A stretch of DNA of 6,386 nt, taken from positions 81,292 to 87,677 of the forward strand of contig NHGT02000011.1 in the NCBI GenBank assembly GCA_002170005.2, read 5' to 3'. The notes under the pieces are model-generated. The model was not told where the DNA came from. It saw only the letters and a list, made by a program, of their open reading frames with translations, and made no database searches. Below, piece after piece: positions 1 to 6,382 of this stretch. Position 1 is the first letter of the stretch, and each line of letters begins with the position of its first letter. The position numbers and the translations under genes are program-made. This DNA is from a bacterium TMED144 (lineage in GTDB: Bacteria; Fidelibacterota; Marinisomatia; Marinisomatales; TCS55).

Positions 1-225
1 CCTTAAAGAGGTTTTTGCAATGCTAGATCTTGGCATTAACAGATAAGGTTTATTTTCTAAGTTCTCACATGATATGCCTAAGTGAATCAATGTACTTTCA
101 TAAGGCTCAATGGTTTGATTGCTTATAATATACAAATCTAAACCTGCGTCACCCTTATGAAAATGACCGTGATTTTTGTACAAATCCCAAACTCTTTTTT
201 CAAATGGTTTAATTTTTAAAAACAA
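1..225 (-). CDS. dut: dUTP diphosphatase (dUTPase), N-terminal part, cut by window edge
   Basis: Trimeric-type dUTPase, which hydrolyses dUTP to dUMP and pyrophosphate in the cytoplasm, keeping uracil out of DNA and supplying dUMP for thymidylate synthesis. The 75 visible codons contain motif 1 (DAGLDLY, residues 26-32) and motif 2 (PRSSIAKTSLR, residues 65-75). The three later motifs, including the uracil-binding hairpin, lie beyond the left edge. The reading frame is closed upstream by the stop codon of the MORN_2 lipoprotein gene (TAA at 246-244), and no ATG lies in frame before the conserved part. The best start is therefore TTG at 225-223, with GGAG at 234-231 five bases before it. The gene follows the lipoprotein gene by 18 bases and is probably co-transcribed with it. 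The motif 2 form RSSIAKT differs from the commoner RSGLA form of bacterial Dut and recalls dUTPases of some large DNA viruses, as I remember them. The family call is firm, but the exact subfamily is not. Confidence 0.87.
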   Translation of the reverse strand, partial: MFLKIKPFEKRVWDLYKNHGHFHKGDAGLDLYIISNQTIEPYESTLIHLGISCENLENKPYLLMPRSSIAKTSLR

Positions 226-230
226 TTTTT

Positions 231-234
231 CTCC
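231..234 (-). promoter_or_regulatory. Ribosome binding site of dut that supports the TTG start
   Basis: On the minus strand GGAG is followed by five A bases and then TTG, which is acceptable Shine-Dalgarno spacing. It lies in the 18-base gap after the lipoprotein stop codon. An out-of-frame ATG at 236-234 overlaps it and would give only a six-codon peptide, so it is not a credible dut start unless the run of five A is one base short. Confidence 0.5.
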
Positions 235-243
235 ATTGCTATT

Positions 244-1785
244 TTAATTATACTGAATTTCATGAGAAATTAATTTCTCTCCATTTAAATAAAAGTCAAT
301 TTTTAATGGATTTCTCTGTTCGTCAAACCACCATTCTATGCCATGCTTGTATTTACCTTTAAAAGTGCACTCATATTCAAGGTTTCCATTTAAGAAAAAT
401 TCACTTTCTTTTCTTGTGCCTGTAATAAAAACTTCATCTGTTTCTTCAACACCCAATTCATTCCAACTTCTTTGGAATAAAATGCTATCTTCTTTTAAAA
501 TAGTGATTTCCTTTATTTTATTATCTTCAAAATATTCTATTCTAACTATTTCATTATCGGCCTCATAAAAAGATTCCTTTTTTAATTCAAATGACAAAGA
601 ATAAATTTGCATTAAGCTATCTAATTTTCCATGCTTATAATGCGAGACAGAGGCTGGGTCTCCTGTTGAATACCATCGTTTAACTTGGCCATGCAAACTA
701 TCATTTTTGTAAAAACCCTCTTCTTCCATATTTGAATTTGACCTCCATAGTTTGAATGGTCCTGATCTAATTCCATCTTTATAAGCTACAGATGATTGCA
801 TTTGTCCATTTTGATAATAAATTTCTTCTAAACCATTAATTTTAGATGATTTGTAGTTAGTTCTTTTTTTTGTGCTGCCATTTTTAAATGAAAAAACAGC
901 TGGACCATTCAATTCTCCTAAATTAAATGTCTTAGAAGAATCCAATGTCTTATTATCCGAGAACCAGTCCCATTTTTGATTTTTTTTATCATCAAAAAAA
1001 CTGCCATTGACGCTGATATTGCCGTTATCATGCCAAGCCTTGTATTCTCCATATCTTCTGCCTTCGGAATAAGTAAGCGTTGAATCTCTTTTGCCTCTAG
1101 CATCATAATAAATCCATTTGTCGTCTTTTAAATTCTGATCATAAGCACCAATCATGATTAAAAAACTACTATCGTTCCATACTTTTATTGGTCCGTTCAT
1201 TTTGCCTTTACTGTAATTTACAATTCTAGATTTATTATTTTTTTCATCAAACCAAGTCCATTTGCCGTTAGGGACATTATCTATATAATTTCCTTTAGTT
1301 TTGTATTTACCATCTGGATAGTAGAGATTGTATTTACCCTCAAGTGCATTTTCTTTATAGAAAGAACGACTAGCTATTGATCCATTTTTAAAAATTTTGT
1401 TTTCTCCATTTAATAATCCAGATTTATAAGAAAAAATAGAATCAATTTTTCCTTTTTTACTGTACCATATCCATTTACCCTCACGCTTATCATTTTTATA
1501 ATTACCTTCAGCTTTTGTATAAGAATTATCATAATAACTTATGTAAAAGCCATGTCTTTTATTACTAGATAACTCCACTTTTGACATAAGCGAACCGTTT
1601 AAATGGTATTTGATTCTTTTTTTAATTTTTAAACGATTATCTTTCCCAGAAAAAACTTCTTCAACTTTTTTCTGATTTGAAGGATATCGCTCAACTACCC
1701 TCACAGTTGATGAACAAGAAATAAAAAAAAGTGCAAACGTTAAATTTAAAAAGGTTTTAAAACTCATTGTCCAAATTAGATACAT
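244..1785 (-). CDS. Predicted lipoprotein made of MORN_2 (YwqK-type) repeats, function unknown
   Basis: A 513-residue exported protein. The N-terminus has one Lys and a hydrophobic stretch ending in LFFISC, a plausible though non-ideal lipobox with Cys24 as the lipidated residue. It is therefore probably a lipoprotein anchored in the inner or outer membrane. A second start, Met7 (ATG at 1767-1765), gives a more typical 17-residue signal peptide beginning MSFK; neither start has a good Shine-Dalgarno. After a short Lys-rich linker, nearly all of the protein is aromatic/Gly/Asn repeats of the MORN_2 kind (COG2849, YwqK), such as EGKWIWYSKKGK, LNGENKIFKNG and PNGKWTWFDEK. Fourteen repeat anchors are spaced 24 residues apart (once 23) from residue 79 to 390, and degenerate units continue to the C-terminus (HGIEWWFDE near 482). 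MORN_2 proteins are often labelled antitoxins because of YwqK, but nothing here shows a toxin partner. Its downstream neighbour is dut, and its upstream neighbour is the divergent pnt operon. Biochemical function is not assignable. Confidence 0.85.
   Translation of the reverse strand: MYLIWTMSFKTFLNLTFALFFISCSSTVRVVERYPSNQKKVEEVFSGKDNRLKIKKRIKYHLNGSLMSKVELSSNKRHGFYISYYDNSYTKAEGNYKNDKREGKWIWYSKKGKIDSIFSYKSGLLNGENKIFKNGSIASRSFYKENALEGKYNLYYPDGKYKTKGNYIDNVPNGKWTWFDEKNNKSRIVNYSKGKMNGPIKVWNDSSFLIMIGAYDQNLKDDKWIYYDARGKRDSTLTYSEGRRYGEYKAWHDNGNISVNGSFFDDKKNQKWDWFSDNKTLDSSKTFNLGELNGPAVFSFKNGSTKKRTNYKSSKINGLEEIYYQNGQMQSSVAYKDGIRSGPFKLWRSNSNMEEEGFYKNDSLHGQVKRWYSTGDPASVSHYKHGKLDSLMQIYSLSFELKKESFYEADNEIVRIEYFEDNKIKEITILKEDSILFQRSWNELGVEETDEVFITGTRKESEFFLNGNLEYECTFKGKYKHGIEWWFDEQRNPLKIDFYLNGEKLISHEIQYN
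586..1551 (-). repeat. Tandem 72-bp (24-residue) MORN_2 coding repeats
   Basis: Within the lipoprotein, the conserved Gly position (or its replacement) falls at residues 79, 103, 127, 150, 174, 198, 222, 246, 270, 294, 318, 342, 366 and 390, so twelve of thirteen steps are exactly 24. Units with a Lys-Trp pair recur at 104, 175, 223 and 271 (steps of 71, 48 and 48), and units of type NGP/YGE lie between them, which suggests a two-unit super-repeat in the middle. The DNA copies have diverged, so this is a protein-level repeat and not a recent amplification. Confidence 0.8.
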
Positions 1786-1809
1786 TCTTATTTACTAAAA
1801 AATGAAATT

Positions 1810-1850
1810 GATAATGATAGAAATGAAAAAAAATGACTAAATTCATTATC
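1810..1850. promoter_or_regulatory. Inverted repeat in the divergent spacer, with Fur-box-like half-sites (possible operator)
   Basis: The 90-base spacer between the divergent lipoprotein and pntAA starts contains GATAATGA (1810-1817) and its exact reverse complement TCATTATC (1843-1850), 25 bases apart. The first copy extends to GATAATGATA, identical to the first ten bases of the classical Fur-box consensus, and the second matches that consensus's last eight bases. Each 19-base site matches the consensus at about 13 positions. Both promoters must lie in this spacer, but I find no convincing -35/-10 pair or Bacteroidota-type TAnnTTTG element. The spacer is so AT-rich that chance is a serious alternative. 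Confidence 0.25.
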
Positions 1851-1875
1851 TAATTAAGTCAAATCAATTTATAAA

Positions 1876-3021
1876 ATGATTATCTCAATCTTAAAAGAAC
1901 TTACAGAAAACGAAAATAGAGTTGCTGCTACCCCACAGTCAGTTAAGGATTTAATAAAAAATGGCGTATCTGTCAATATTGAATCTGGGGCAGGCGATCC
2001 TTCTTTCATTTCGGATAATGATTACAAACAATCTGGAGCCAATATCTGTTCCAGTCCAATAGAAGCTATAAAAGATTGTGACATTATCGTTAAGGTTAAT
2101 CCACCTTCAAAAAAAGAAATAGATTCCTTTCCTGAAGGAAAAGCTTTCATATCATTTATACAAACGACCAAAGAATTAGACATCGTGAATAGGTTAGTCA
2201 AACGCAAGATTACTAGTTTTTCTATGCATTTAATTCCACGAACAACCCTTGCTCAAAGTATGGATGCTTTAAGCTCTCAAGCGAATATAGCTGGTTACAA
2301 AGCAGTTTTAAATGGAGCCTCTCTCCTTCCAGTTTATATGCCATTATTGATGACTGCAGCAGGAACAATTCCCCCTGCTAAAGTACTAATCATTGGAGCT
2401 GGAGTTGCTGGACTGCAGGCTATTGCTACAGCAAAGAGATTGGGCGCGCAAGTTGAAGCGTTTGATGTTAGACCGGAGGTAAAAGAACAAGTTGAATCCT
2501 TAGGTGCAAAATTTGTAGAAGTTGAATCTGACACAAATGAAGGTTCAGGACAAGGAGGGTACGCTAAGGAAACATCGGATGAATATAAAGCAAAACAGCA
2601 AGAGAAAATGACCGAACATATTATTAAATCAGACCTTGTCATTACTACCGCTCTTATCCCGGGAAGACCCGCTCCAAAGCTGATTTCGAAGTCAATGGTT
2701 GAAAAAATGAAAAAGGGGTCAGTCATTGTTGATCTTGCATCTGAAAATGGTGGCAACTGTGAAGCAACTGAAAAAGATAAAATCACAAATTATAATGGCG
2801 TAACTATCGATGGATCATCCAATCTTCCCTCTGAAATGCAATTACATGCCTCTCAACTTTACGCAAAAAATATTTCTACTTTTATCAATTATATGATTAA
2901 AGATGGAAAAATAAATCTTGACCTAGATGATGAGATAATATCTGGAGCTATGTTTACTCATCAAGGAAAAATCAACCACAAGCCTACACTTGAAGCAATA
3001 AATTCATCAAAGGACAACTAA
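1876..3021 (+). CDS. pntAA: NAD(P) transhydrogenase subunit alpha part 1 (NAD(H)-binding domain I)
   Basis: Peripheral cytoplasmic NAD(H)-binding subunit of the Re/Si-specific proton-pumping transhydrogenase, which passes hydride from NADH to NADP+ at the PntB domain. At 381 residues it matches the free domain I subunit of three-gene systems and lacks the membrane helices fused to it in E. coli PntA. The N-terminus (ISILKELTENENRVAATP) is typical of the alanine dehydrogenase/PntA fold. The RQD loop is intact as R122, Q127 and D130. The Rossmann motif GAGVAGLQA is at 174-182, with D197 in FDVR suited to the NAD ribose. The mobile loop GGYAKE (227-232) and ALIPGRPAP (259-267) are also present. 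The start ATG has no clear Shine-Dalgarno but begins exactly where the family does. It is the first gene of the operon, and its TAA shares one base with the ATG of pntAB, so translation is likely coupled. Confidence 0.97.
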   Translation: MIISILKELTENENRVAATPQSVKDLIKNGVSVNIESGAGDPSFISDNDYKQSGANICSSPIEAIKDCDIIVKVNPPSKKEIDSFPEGKAFISFIQTTKELDIVNRLVKRKITSFSMHLIPRTTLAQSMDALSSQANIAGYKAVLNGASLLPVYMPLLMTAAGTIPPAKVLIIGAGVAGLQAIATAKRLGAQVEAFDVRPEVKEQVESLGAKFVEVESDTNEGSGQGGYAKETSDEYKAKQQEKMTEHIIKSDLVITTALIPGRPAPKLISKSMVEKMKKGSVIVDLASENGGNCEATEKDKITNYNGVTIDGSSNLPSEMQLHASQLYAKNISTFINYMIKDGKINLDLDDEIISGAMFTHQGKINHKPTLEAINSSKDN

Positions 3022-3290
3022 TGGATATTAATATTTTAACTGTTTTTATTTTGGCTATATTTGTCGGTTTTGAAATTATTACAAAAGTTCCCCCAACGCT
3101 TCATACGCCTTTAATGTCTGGATCGAACGCAATTTCCGGTATCGCTATTGTTGGGGCCATTATATCGACAAAAATTAATAGTGACATTAGCACTTGGCTA
3201 GGTTTGATTGCTGTGATCTTTGCCACTATTAATTGCGTTGGTGGGTTTATGGTTACCGATAGAATGCTGAAGATGTTCAAGCGTAAATAA
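3021..3290 (+). CDS. pntAB: NAD(P) transhydrogenase subunit alpha part 2 (membrane subunit)
   Basis: Small integral membrane subunit of 89 residues, equal to the C-terminal membrane part of E. coli PntA. With the PntB helices it forms the proton channel domain II. Three hydrophobic segments can be seen (about residues 3-20, 36-50 and 57-79). The family pattern of Pro/Thr-rich VPPTLHTPLMSGSNAISG (23-40) and the ending INCVGGFMVTDRML (69-82), followed by basic residues, is conserved. The start overlaps the pntAA stop in TAATG, and AGGA at 3011-3014 gives a good Shine-Dalgarno six bases upstream. The pntB ATG follows its stop after one base. Stoichiometric production of the three subunits is the expected reason for this packing. 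Confidence 0.96.
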   Translation: MDINILTVFILAIFVGFEIITKVPPTLHTPLMSGSNAISGIAIVGAIISTKINSDISTWLGLIAVIFATINCVGGFMVTDRMLKMFKRK

Positions 3291-3291
3291 A

Positions 3292-4671
3292 ATGGATTAT
3301 ACGAATTTAGCATATGTTTTTTCTGCTGTTCTTTTCATCTTAGGAATTAAAAGACTCAGCTCACCTAAAACAGCACGAAATGGCAATGCAATAGCCTCAA
3401 CTGGTATGCTTGTTGCTATTATAGCCACACTTATTTCTTTTGATTTACTTGACTACAAACTAATAATCATAGGTATGGGTATTGGAGGATTTATTGGAAT
3501 TTTGTTTGCAACCAGAGTAGAAATGACACAAATGCCACAAATGGTCGCTATTTTTAACGGTTTTGGTGGAGGCGCCTCAGCGTTAATTGCATCTGCTGAA
3601 TATTTGACAAACTACCAAGACAATTCCCTTTCAGTGTTTTTAGTTATAACCATAACGCTTTCCGTATTTATCGGCACTCTAACATTAACAGGAAGTTTTA
3701 TCGCCTTTGGAAAATTGCAGGGCTTCATCAGTGGTCAACCTATACTTTTCCCTGGGCAGCAACCTTTTAATGCTTTATTGGCTGTAGGAATTGTAGCTTC
3801 AAGTTATTTACTTGCAAGTGGTGATGTAGAAAATCTAAATATCTTTTATACTATCATAGCCATTTCCGCATTGATGGGAATTACATTAACCATTCCTATA
3901 GGCGGTGCTGATATGCCTGTTGTCATTTCGTTGCTAAATTCATATTCAGGAGTAGCAGCTTCAGCAACTGGTTTTGTTCTTATGAATAATGGATTAATTA
4001 TAGCAGGTGCTTTAGTGGGTGCCTCGGGCCTGATCTTAACAAATATTATGTGCAAAGGAATGAACAGATCTTTAGCGAATGTGATATTTGGCGCAATGGG
4101 AGTTCCGGAAGAGACATCAAAATCTTCGGGCAAACAAATAAATATAAAGTCATCAACCACAGATGAGGCTGCAATGATATTGGATGCAGCCGACAAAGTC
4201 ATTGTTGTTCCTGGATATGGTTTAGCTGTTGCTCAAGCCCAACATGCTGTAAGAGAAGTGGCTGAACAACTCGAGAAAATGGGTAAGAAAGTTTTGTATG
4301 CTATCCATCCTGTTGCTGGTAGAATGCCTGGCCATATGAATGTGCTTTTAGCTGAGGCAAATATCCCTTATGAACAACTAAAAGACCTTGAAGAGGTTAA
4401 TTCAGAATTTGAGGATTGTGATGTAGCCATTGTGCTTGGGGCTAATGACGTAGTTAACCCAGCTGCAAGACATGACACTTCAAGTCCTATATATGGTATG
4501 CCAATACTTGATGTCGACAAATCAAGAACGGTCATAGTTAACAAGAGAACAATGAATCCTGGGTTTGCTGGAATTCAGAACGAGCTTTTTGGTTTTGACA
4601 ATACTGTTATGGTATTTGGAGATGCCAAAGAAATGTTGACTACATTACATAAAGATTTAAAAGAATTATAA
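3292..4671 (+). CDS. pntB: NAD(P) transhydrogenase subunit beta
   Basis: Membrane subunit of 459 residues, the usual PntB length. The first 265 or so residues are a hydrophobic domain with many helices that carries the proton path, including VEMTQMPQMVAIFNGFGGG (77-94) and GGADMPVVISLLNSYSG (204-220). A short linker leads to the cytoplasmic NADP(H)-binding domain III, with GYGLAVAQAQ (308-317), HPVAGRMPGHMNVLLAEA (339-356), GANDVVNPAA (383-392), the KR of VNKR (418-419), GFAGIQNELF (424-433) and the FGDAK near the C-terminus. All core NADP-binding motifs are intact. Asn89 sits where E. coli PntB has the channel residue His91 by my alignment. It lies one base after pntAB and five bases before msrA. 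The start has no clear Shine-Dalgarno, so translation probably relies on coupling to pntAB. Confidence 0.98.
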   Translation: MDYTNLAYVFSAVLFILGIKRLSSPKTARNGNAIASTGMLVAIIATLISFDLLDYKLIIIGMGIGGFIGILFATRVEMTQMPQMVAIFNGFGGGASALIASAEYLTNYQDNSLSVFLVITITLSVFIGTLTLTGSFIAFGKLQGFISGQPILFPGQQPFNALLAVGIVASSYLLASGDVENLNIFYTIIAISALMGITLTIPIGGADMPVVISLLNSYSGVAASATGFVLMNNGLIIAGALVGASGLILTNIMCKGMNRSLANVIFGAMGVPEETSKSSGKQINIKSSTTDEAAMILDAADKVIVVPGYGLAVAQAQHAVREVAEQLEKMGKKVLYAIHPVAGRMPGHMNVLLAEANIPYEQLKDLEEVNSEFEDCDVAIVLGANDVVNPAARHDTSSPIYGMPILDVDKSRTVIVNKRTMNPGFAGIQNELFGFDNTVMVFGDAKEMLTTLHKDLKEL

Positions 4672-4676
4672 AGAAA

Positions 4677-5297
4677 ATGTTAAAAGTTTTTAAACAAGTA
4701 GCATGCGTAATTATGGTGCTTTTTAGCACACCCTTCGCTACTCAAAAAGGAGATAATTCAATGAATGATGGTTTTGGCAAGGCAACTTTTGGAGGTGGAT
4801 GTTTTTGGTGCGTTGAAGCAGTTTTTGAAAGAATAGATGGGGTAACCGATGTAGTGTCTGGATATGCTGGAGGTCATACTGAAAACCCTACTTACTACGA
4901 AGTTACTAGTGGAAAAACCGGACATGCGGAAGTATGTCAAATCACTTTTGATCCACAAATTATTAGCTACGATGAACTTTTAGATATTTTTTGGCAAGCG
5001 CACGACCCAACCACATTGAATCGCCAAGGAAATGATGTTGGTACTCAATATAGATCCGCTATTTATTTTCACAACCAAGAACAGGAAAATTCTGTAAAAA
5101 CGGCTCTAAAAAAAGCTGAAAAAATTTTTAAAAAACCTATAACAACTGAAGTGAAAGCTTTAGATAAATTTTATCTAGCTGAAGTAAACCATCAAGATTA
5201 CTTTGCTAACAATCCAAATGTTCCATACTGTACATTTGTAATAGCTCCAAAGATAAATAAATTAGAGAAGAAAGGCTTATTCAATGACGAGGAATGA
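4677..5297 (+). CDS. msrA: Peptide-methionine (S)-S-oxide reductase MsrA, with possible signal peptide
   Basis: Reduces the S epimer of methionine sulfoxide in proteins, repairing oxidative damage with thioredoxin as usual reductant. The 206 residues include the catalytic motif GGCFWC (40-45; Cys42 is the nucleophile), SGYAGG (61-66), the conserved TGHAE with Glu85, HDPTTLNRQGNDVGTQYRS (109-127), HQDYF (172-176) and a C-terminal Cys185 in PYC that, with Cys45, is a candidate resolving residue. From the first ATG the protein begins with a signal-peptide-like leader: Lys3 and Lys6, a hydrophobic stretch VACVIMVLF, then STPFA as possible cleavage site. Met29 (ATG at 4761) is preceded by a far better ribosome binding site and would give a leaderless cytoplasmic enzyme. 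The gene is five bases after pntB and is probably the last of the pnt operon, whose NADPH output could support its recycling. Its 3' end overlaps serC by 17 bases on the opposite strand. Confidence 0.96.
   Translation: MLKVFKQVACVIMVLFSTPFATQKGDNSMNDGFGKATFGGGCFWCVEAVFERIDGVTDVVSGYAGGHTENPTYYEVTSGKTGHAEVCQITFDPQIISYDELLDIFWQAHDPTTLNRQGNDVGTQYRSAIYFHNQEQENSVKTALKKAEKIFKKPITTEVKALDKFYLAEVNHQDYFANNPNVPYCTFVIAPKINKLEKKGLFNDEE
4746..4752 (+). promoter_or_regulatory. Strong internal ribosome binding site for a second MsrA start
   Basis: AAAGGAG stands eight bases before the in-frame ATG at 4761 and is the best Shine-Dalgarno match noticed in the window. It lies inside the msrA frame, within codons for Gln-Lys-Gly-Asp. 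Translation from here would begin MNDGFGKATFGGGCFWC, just before the conserved domain. By contrast the upstream ATG at 4677 has only a weak AAGAAA close to it. Confidence 0.6.
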
Positions 5298-5304
5298 GCT
5301 TTTC
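5270..5304. terminator. Imperfect hairpin over the convergent msrA/serC ends, possible bidirectional terminator
   Basis: GAAAGGCTTATTC (5270-5282) can pair along its whole length with GAATGAGCTTTTC (5292-5304) in the plus-strand transcript, giving 13 pairs of which two are G-U, with a nine-base loop. In the minus-strand transcript the same two positions become A-C mismatches, so that form is weaker. However, it is followed by a pyrimidine/U-rich tract (the complement of about 5250-5270). The plus form has four U within the closing arm but no clean U-run after it. The site spans both stop codons. Confidence 0.4.
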
Positions 5305-6375
5305 ATAATCTTGCATTGCATTAATTAAAGCCTCTACGCCTCTTAGTGGCATTGCATTGTATATCGATGCCCTAAAACCCCCTACAGATCTATGCCCCTT
5401 TAAAGTTTTTAACCCTCTTTTATCACAAAATTCTAAAAAAATATTCTCATCTTCTTTTATTTCTTCATTGAAGATAAACGGGATATTCATTAACGACCTG
5501 TCTTCTTTTGCAATAGGCGACTGAAAAAGTGAATTTCTATTGATCTCAGAATAAAGCAATTTTGCTTTAGTTAAATTATTTTTATTAATTGACTCTACTC
5601 CGCCAACGCTTTTTAGCCATTTTAATGAGCAATTGATAGCATAAATCGACATAACAGGTGGAGTGTTAAACATAGAATTTTTTTCTATATGTATACGATA
5701 TGATAACATATCTGGAATTTTTCGATCGATATCTTTTAGTATATCTTTTCGTATTAAGACAATAGTTGCTCCCGCTGGGCCAATATTTTTTTGGGCACCA
5801 GCATAGATTAGACCAAAATTATCGAAATTTAATGGGCGACTAAAGATATCTGATGACATATCTGCAACTAAAAACCCTGAACTGTTAAGAGGTTTTGGAA
5901 ATTCTTTCCATTGTGTTCCATAGATAGTATTGTTGCTAGTAATATGTAAGTAGATTGATTCAGATAATTGGTTTAATTCCTTAGGAATAAAACTATAATT
6001 ACTGGTCCTTGATGAAGAGGCAATATTCACTTTTCCAAACAACTTTGCTTGATTTAAAGCCTTGTATGACCAAGATCCTGTATCAGTGTAATCGGCTACA
6101 GCATCTTTAATTAGTAAATTCATTGGGATCATGGAAAATTGCAAAGAAGCGCCTCCCTGTAAAAACAACACTTCAAATTCTTTTGGTATATGAAGCAACT
6201 CCCGTGAAAGCTCTTCAGTTTCATTGACCATATCAACTACGGGTTTGGAACGGTGGCTCATTTCCATCAAACTCATTCCGCTGTTATTGAAATTATTTGC
6301 AGCGTTAGCAGTGGATCGTATTACTGAATGATGTAATACTGCTGGACCAGCGCTAAAATTATATATAGTTTTCAA
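5281..6375 (-). CDS. serC: Phosphoserine aminotransferase
   Basis: Pyridoxal-phosphate enzyme that transfers the amino group from glutamate to 3-phosphohydroxypyruvate in serine synthesis, and acts in vitamin B6 synthesis in some bacteria. The 364 residues match the usual family length. Seen in order: the family N-terminus YNFSAGPAVL (5-14), SHRSK (40-44) with the substrate Arg42, LQGGASLQF (72-80) for the cofactor phosphate, Trp102, SNNTIYGTQ (147-155), ADMSSD (171-176), the Schiff-base Lys196 in AGAQKNIGPAG, FNTPP (236-240) and GHRSVGGFRAS (327-337). All expected catalytic residues appear present. The start codon is TTG at 6375-6373, with an in-frame TAA immediately before it, so no upstream start is possible, and the next Met (34) would remove the conserved N-terminus. 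It is convergent with, and overlaps, msrA. Its promoter lies beyond the right edge. Confidence 0.97.
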   Translation of the reverse strand: MKTIYNFSAGPAVLHHSVIRSTANAANNFNNSGMSLMEMSHRSKPVVDMVNETEELSRELLHIPKEFEVLFLQGGASLQFSMIPMNLLIKDAVADYTDTGSWSYKALNQAKLFGKVNIASSSRTSNYSFIPKELNQLSESIYLHITSNNTIYGTQWKEFPKPLNSSGFLVADMSSDIFSRPLNFDNFGLIYAGAQKNIGPAGATIVLIRKDILKDIDRKIPDMLSYRIHIEKNSMFNTPPVMSIYAINCSLKWLKSVGGVESINKNNLTKAKLLYSEINRNSLFQSPIAKEDRSLMNIPFIFNEEIKEDENIFLEFCDKRGLKTLKGHRSVGGFRASIYNAMPLRGVEALINAMQDYEKLIPRH

Positions 6376-6382
6376 TTAATTT

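Noticed and set aside
218..236. Six-codon leader peptide starting at ATG 236 and overlapping the dut start
   Set aside because: It overlaps the GGAG ribosome binding site of dut and has no Shine-Dalgarno of its own, so translation of it is unlikely.
338..568. 76-codon plus-strand frame antisense to the lipoprotein gene
   Set aside because: Low-complexity Ser/Leu/Phe composition mirrors the minus-strand repeat coding, and no start signal or family is recognisable.
244..1785. Toxin-antitoxin system, from the YwqK antitoxin label often given to MORN_2 proteins
   Set aside because: The protein is exported, is very long, and has dut and pntAA rather than a small toxin gene as neighbours, so the label is not supported here.
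1786..1875. Sigma-70 or Bacteroidota-type promoter in the divergent spacer
   Set aside because: Candidate boxes matched only about half of the consensus bases or had wrong spacing, so no site could be placed honestly.
2334..2786. 150-codon open frame on the minus strand inside pntAA
   Set aside because: It is antisense to a strongly conserved gene, has no recognisable domain, and is rich in Ser/Ala/Pro/Phe as expected from a shadow frame.
3846..4202. 118-codon open frame on the minus strand inside pntB
   Set aside because: Shadow of the conserved PntB frame with no domain, no ribosome binding site noticed and no neighbouring context.
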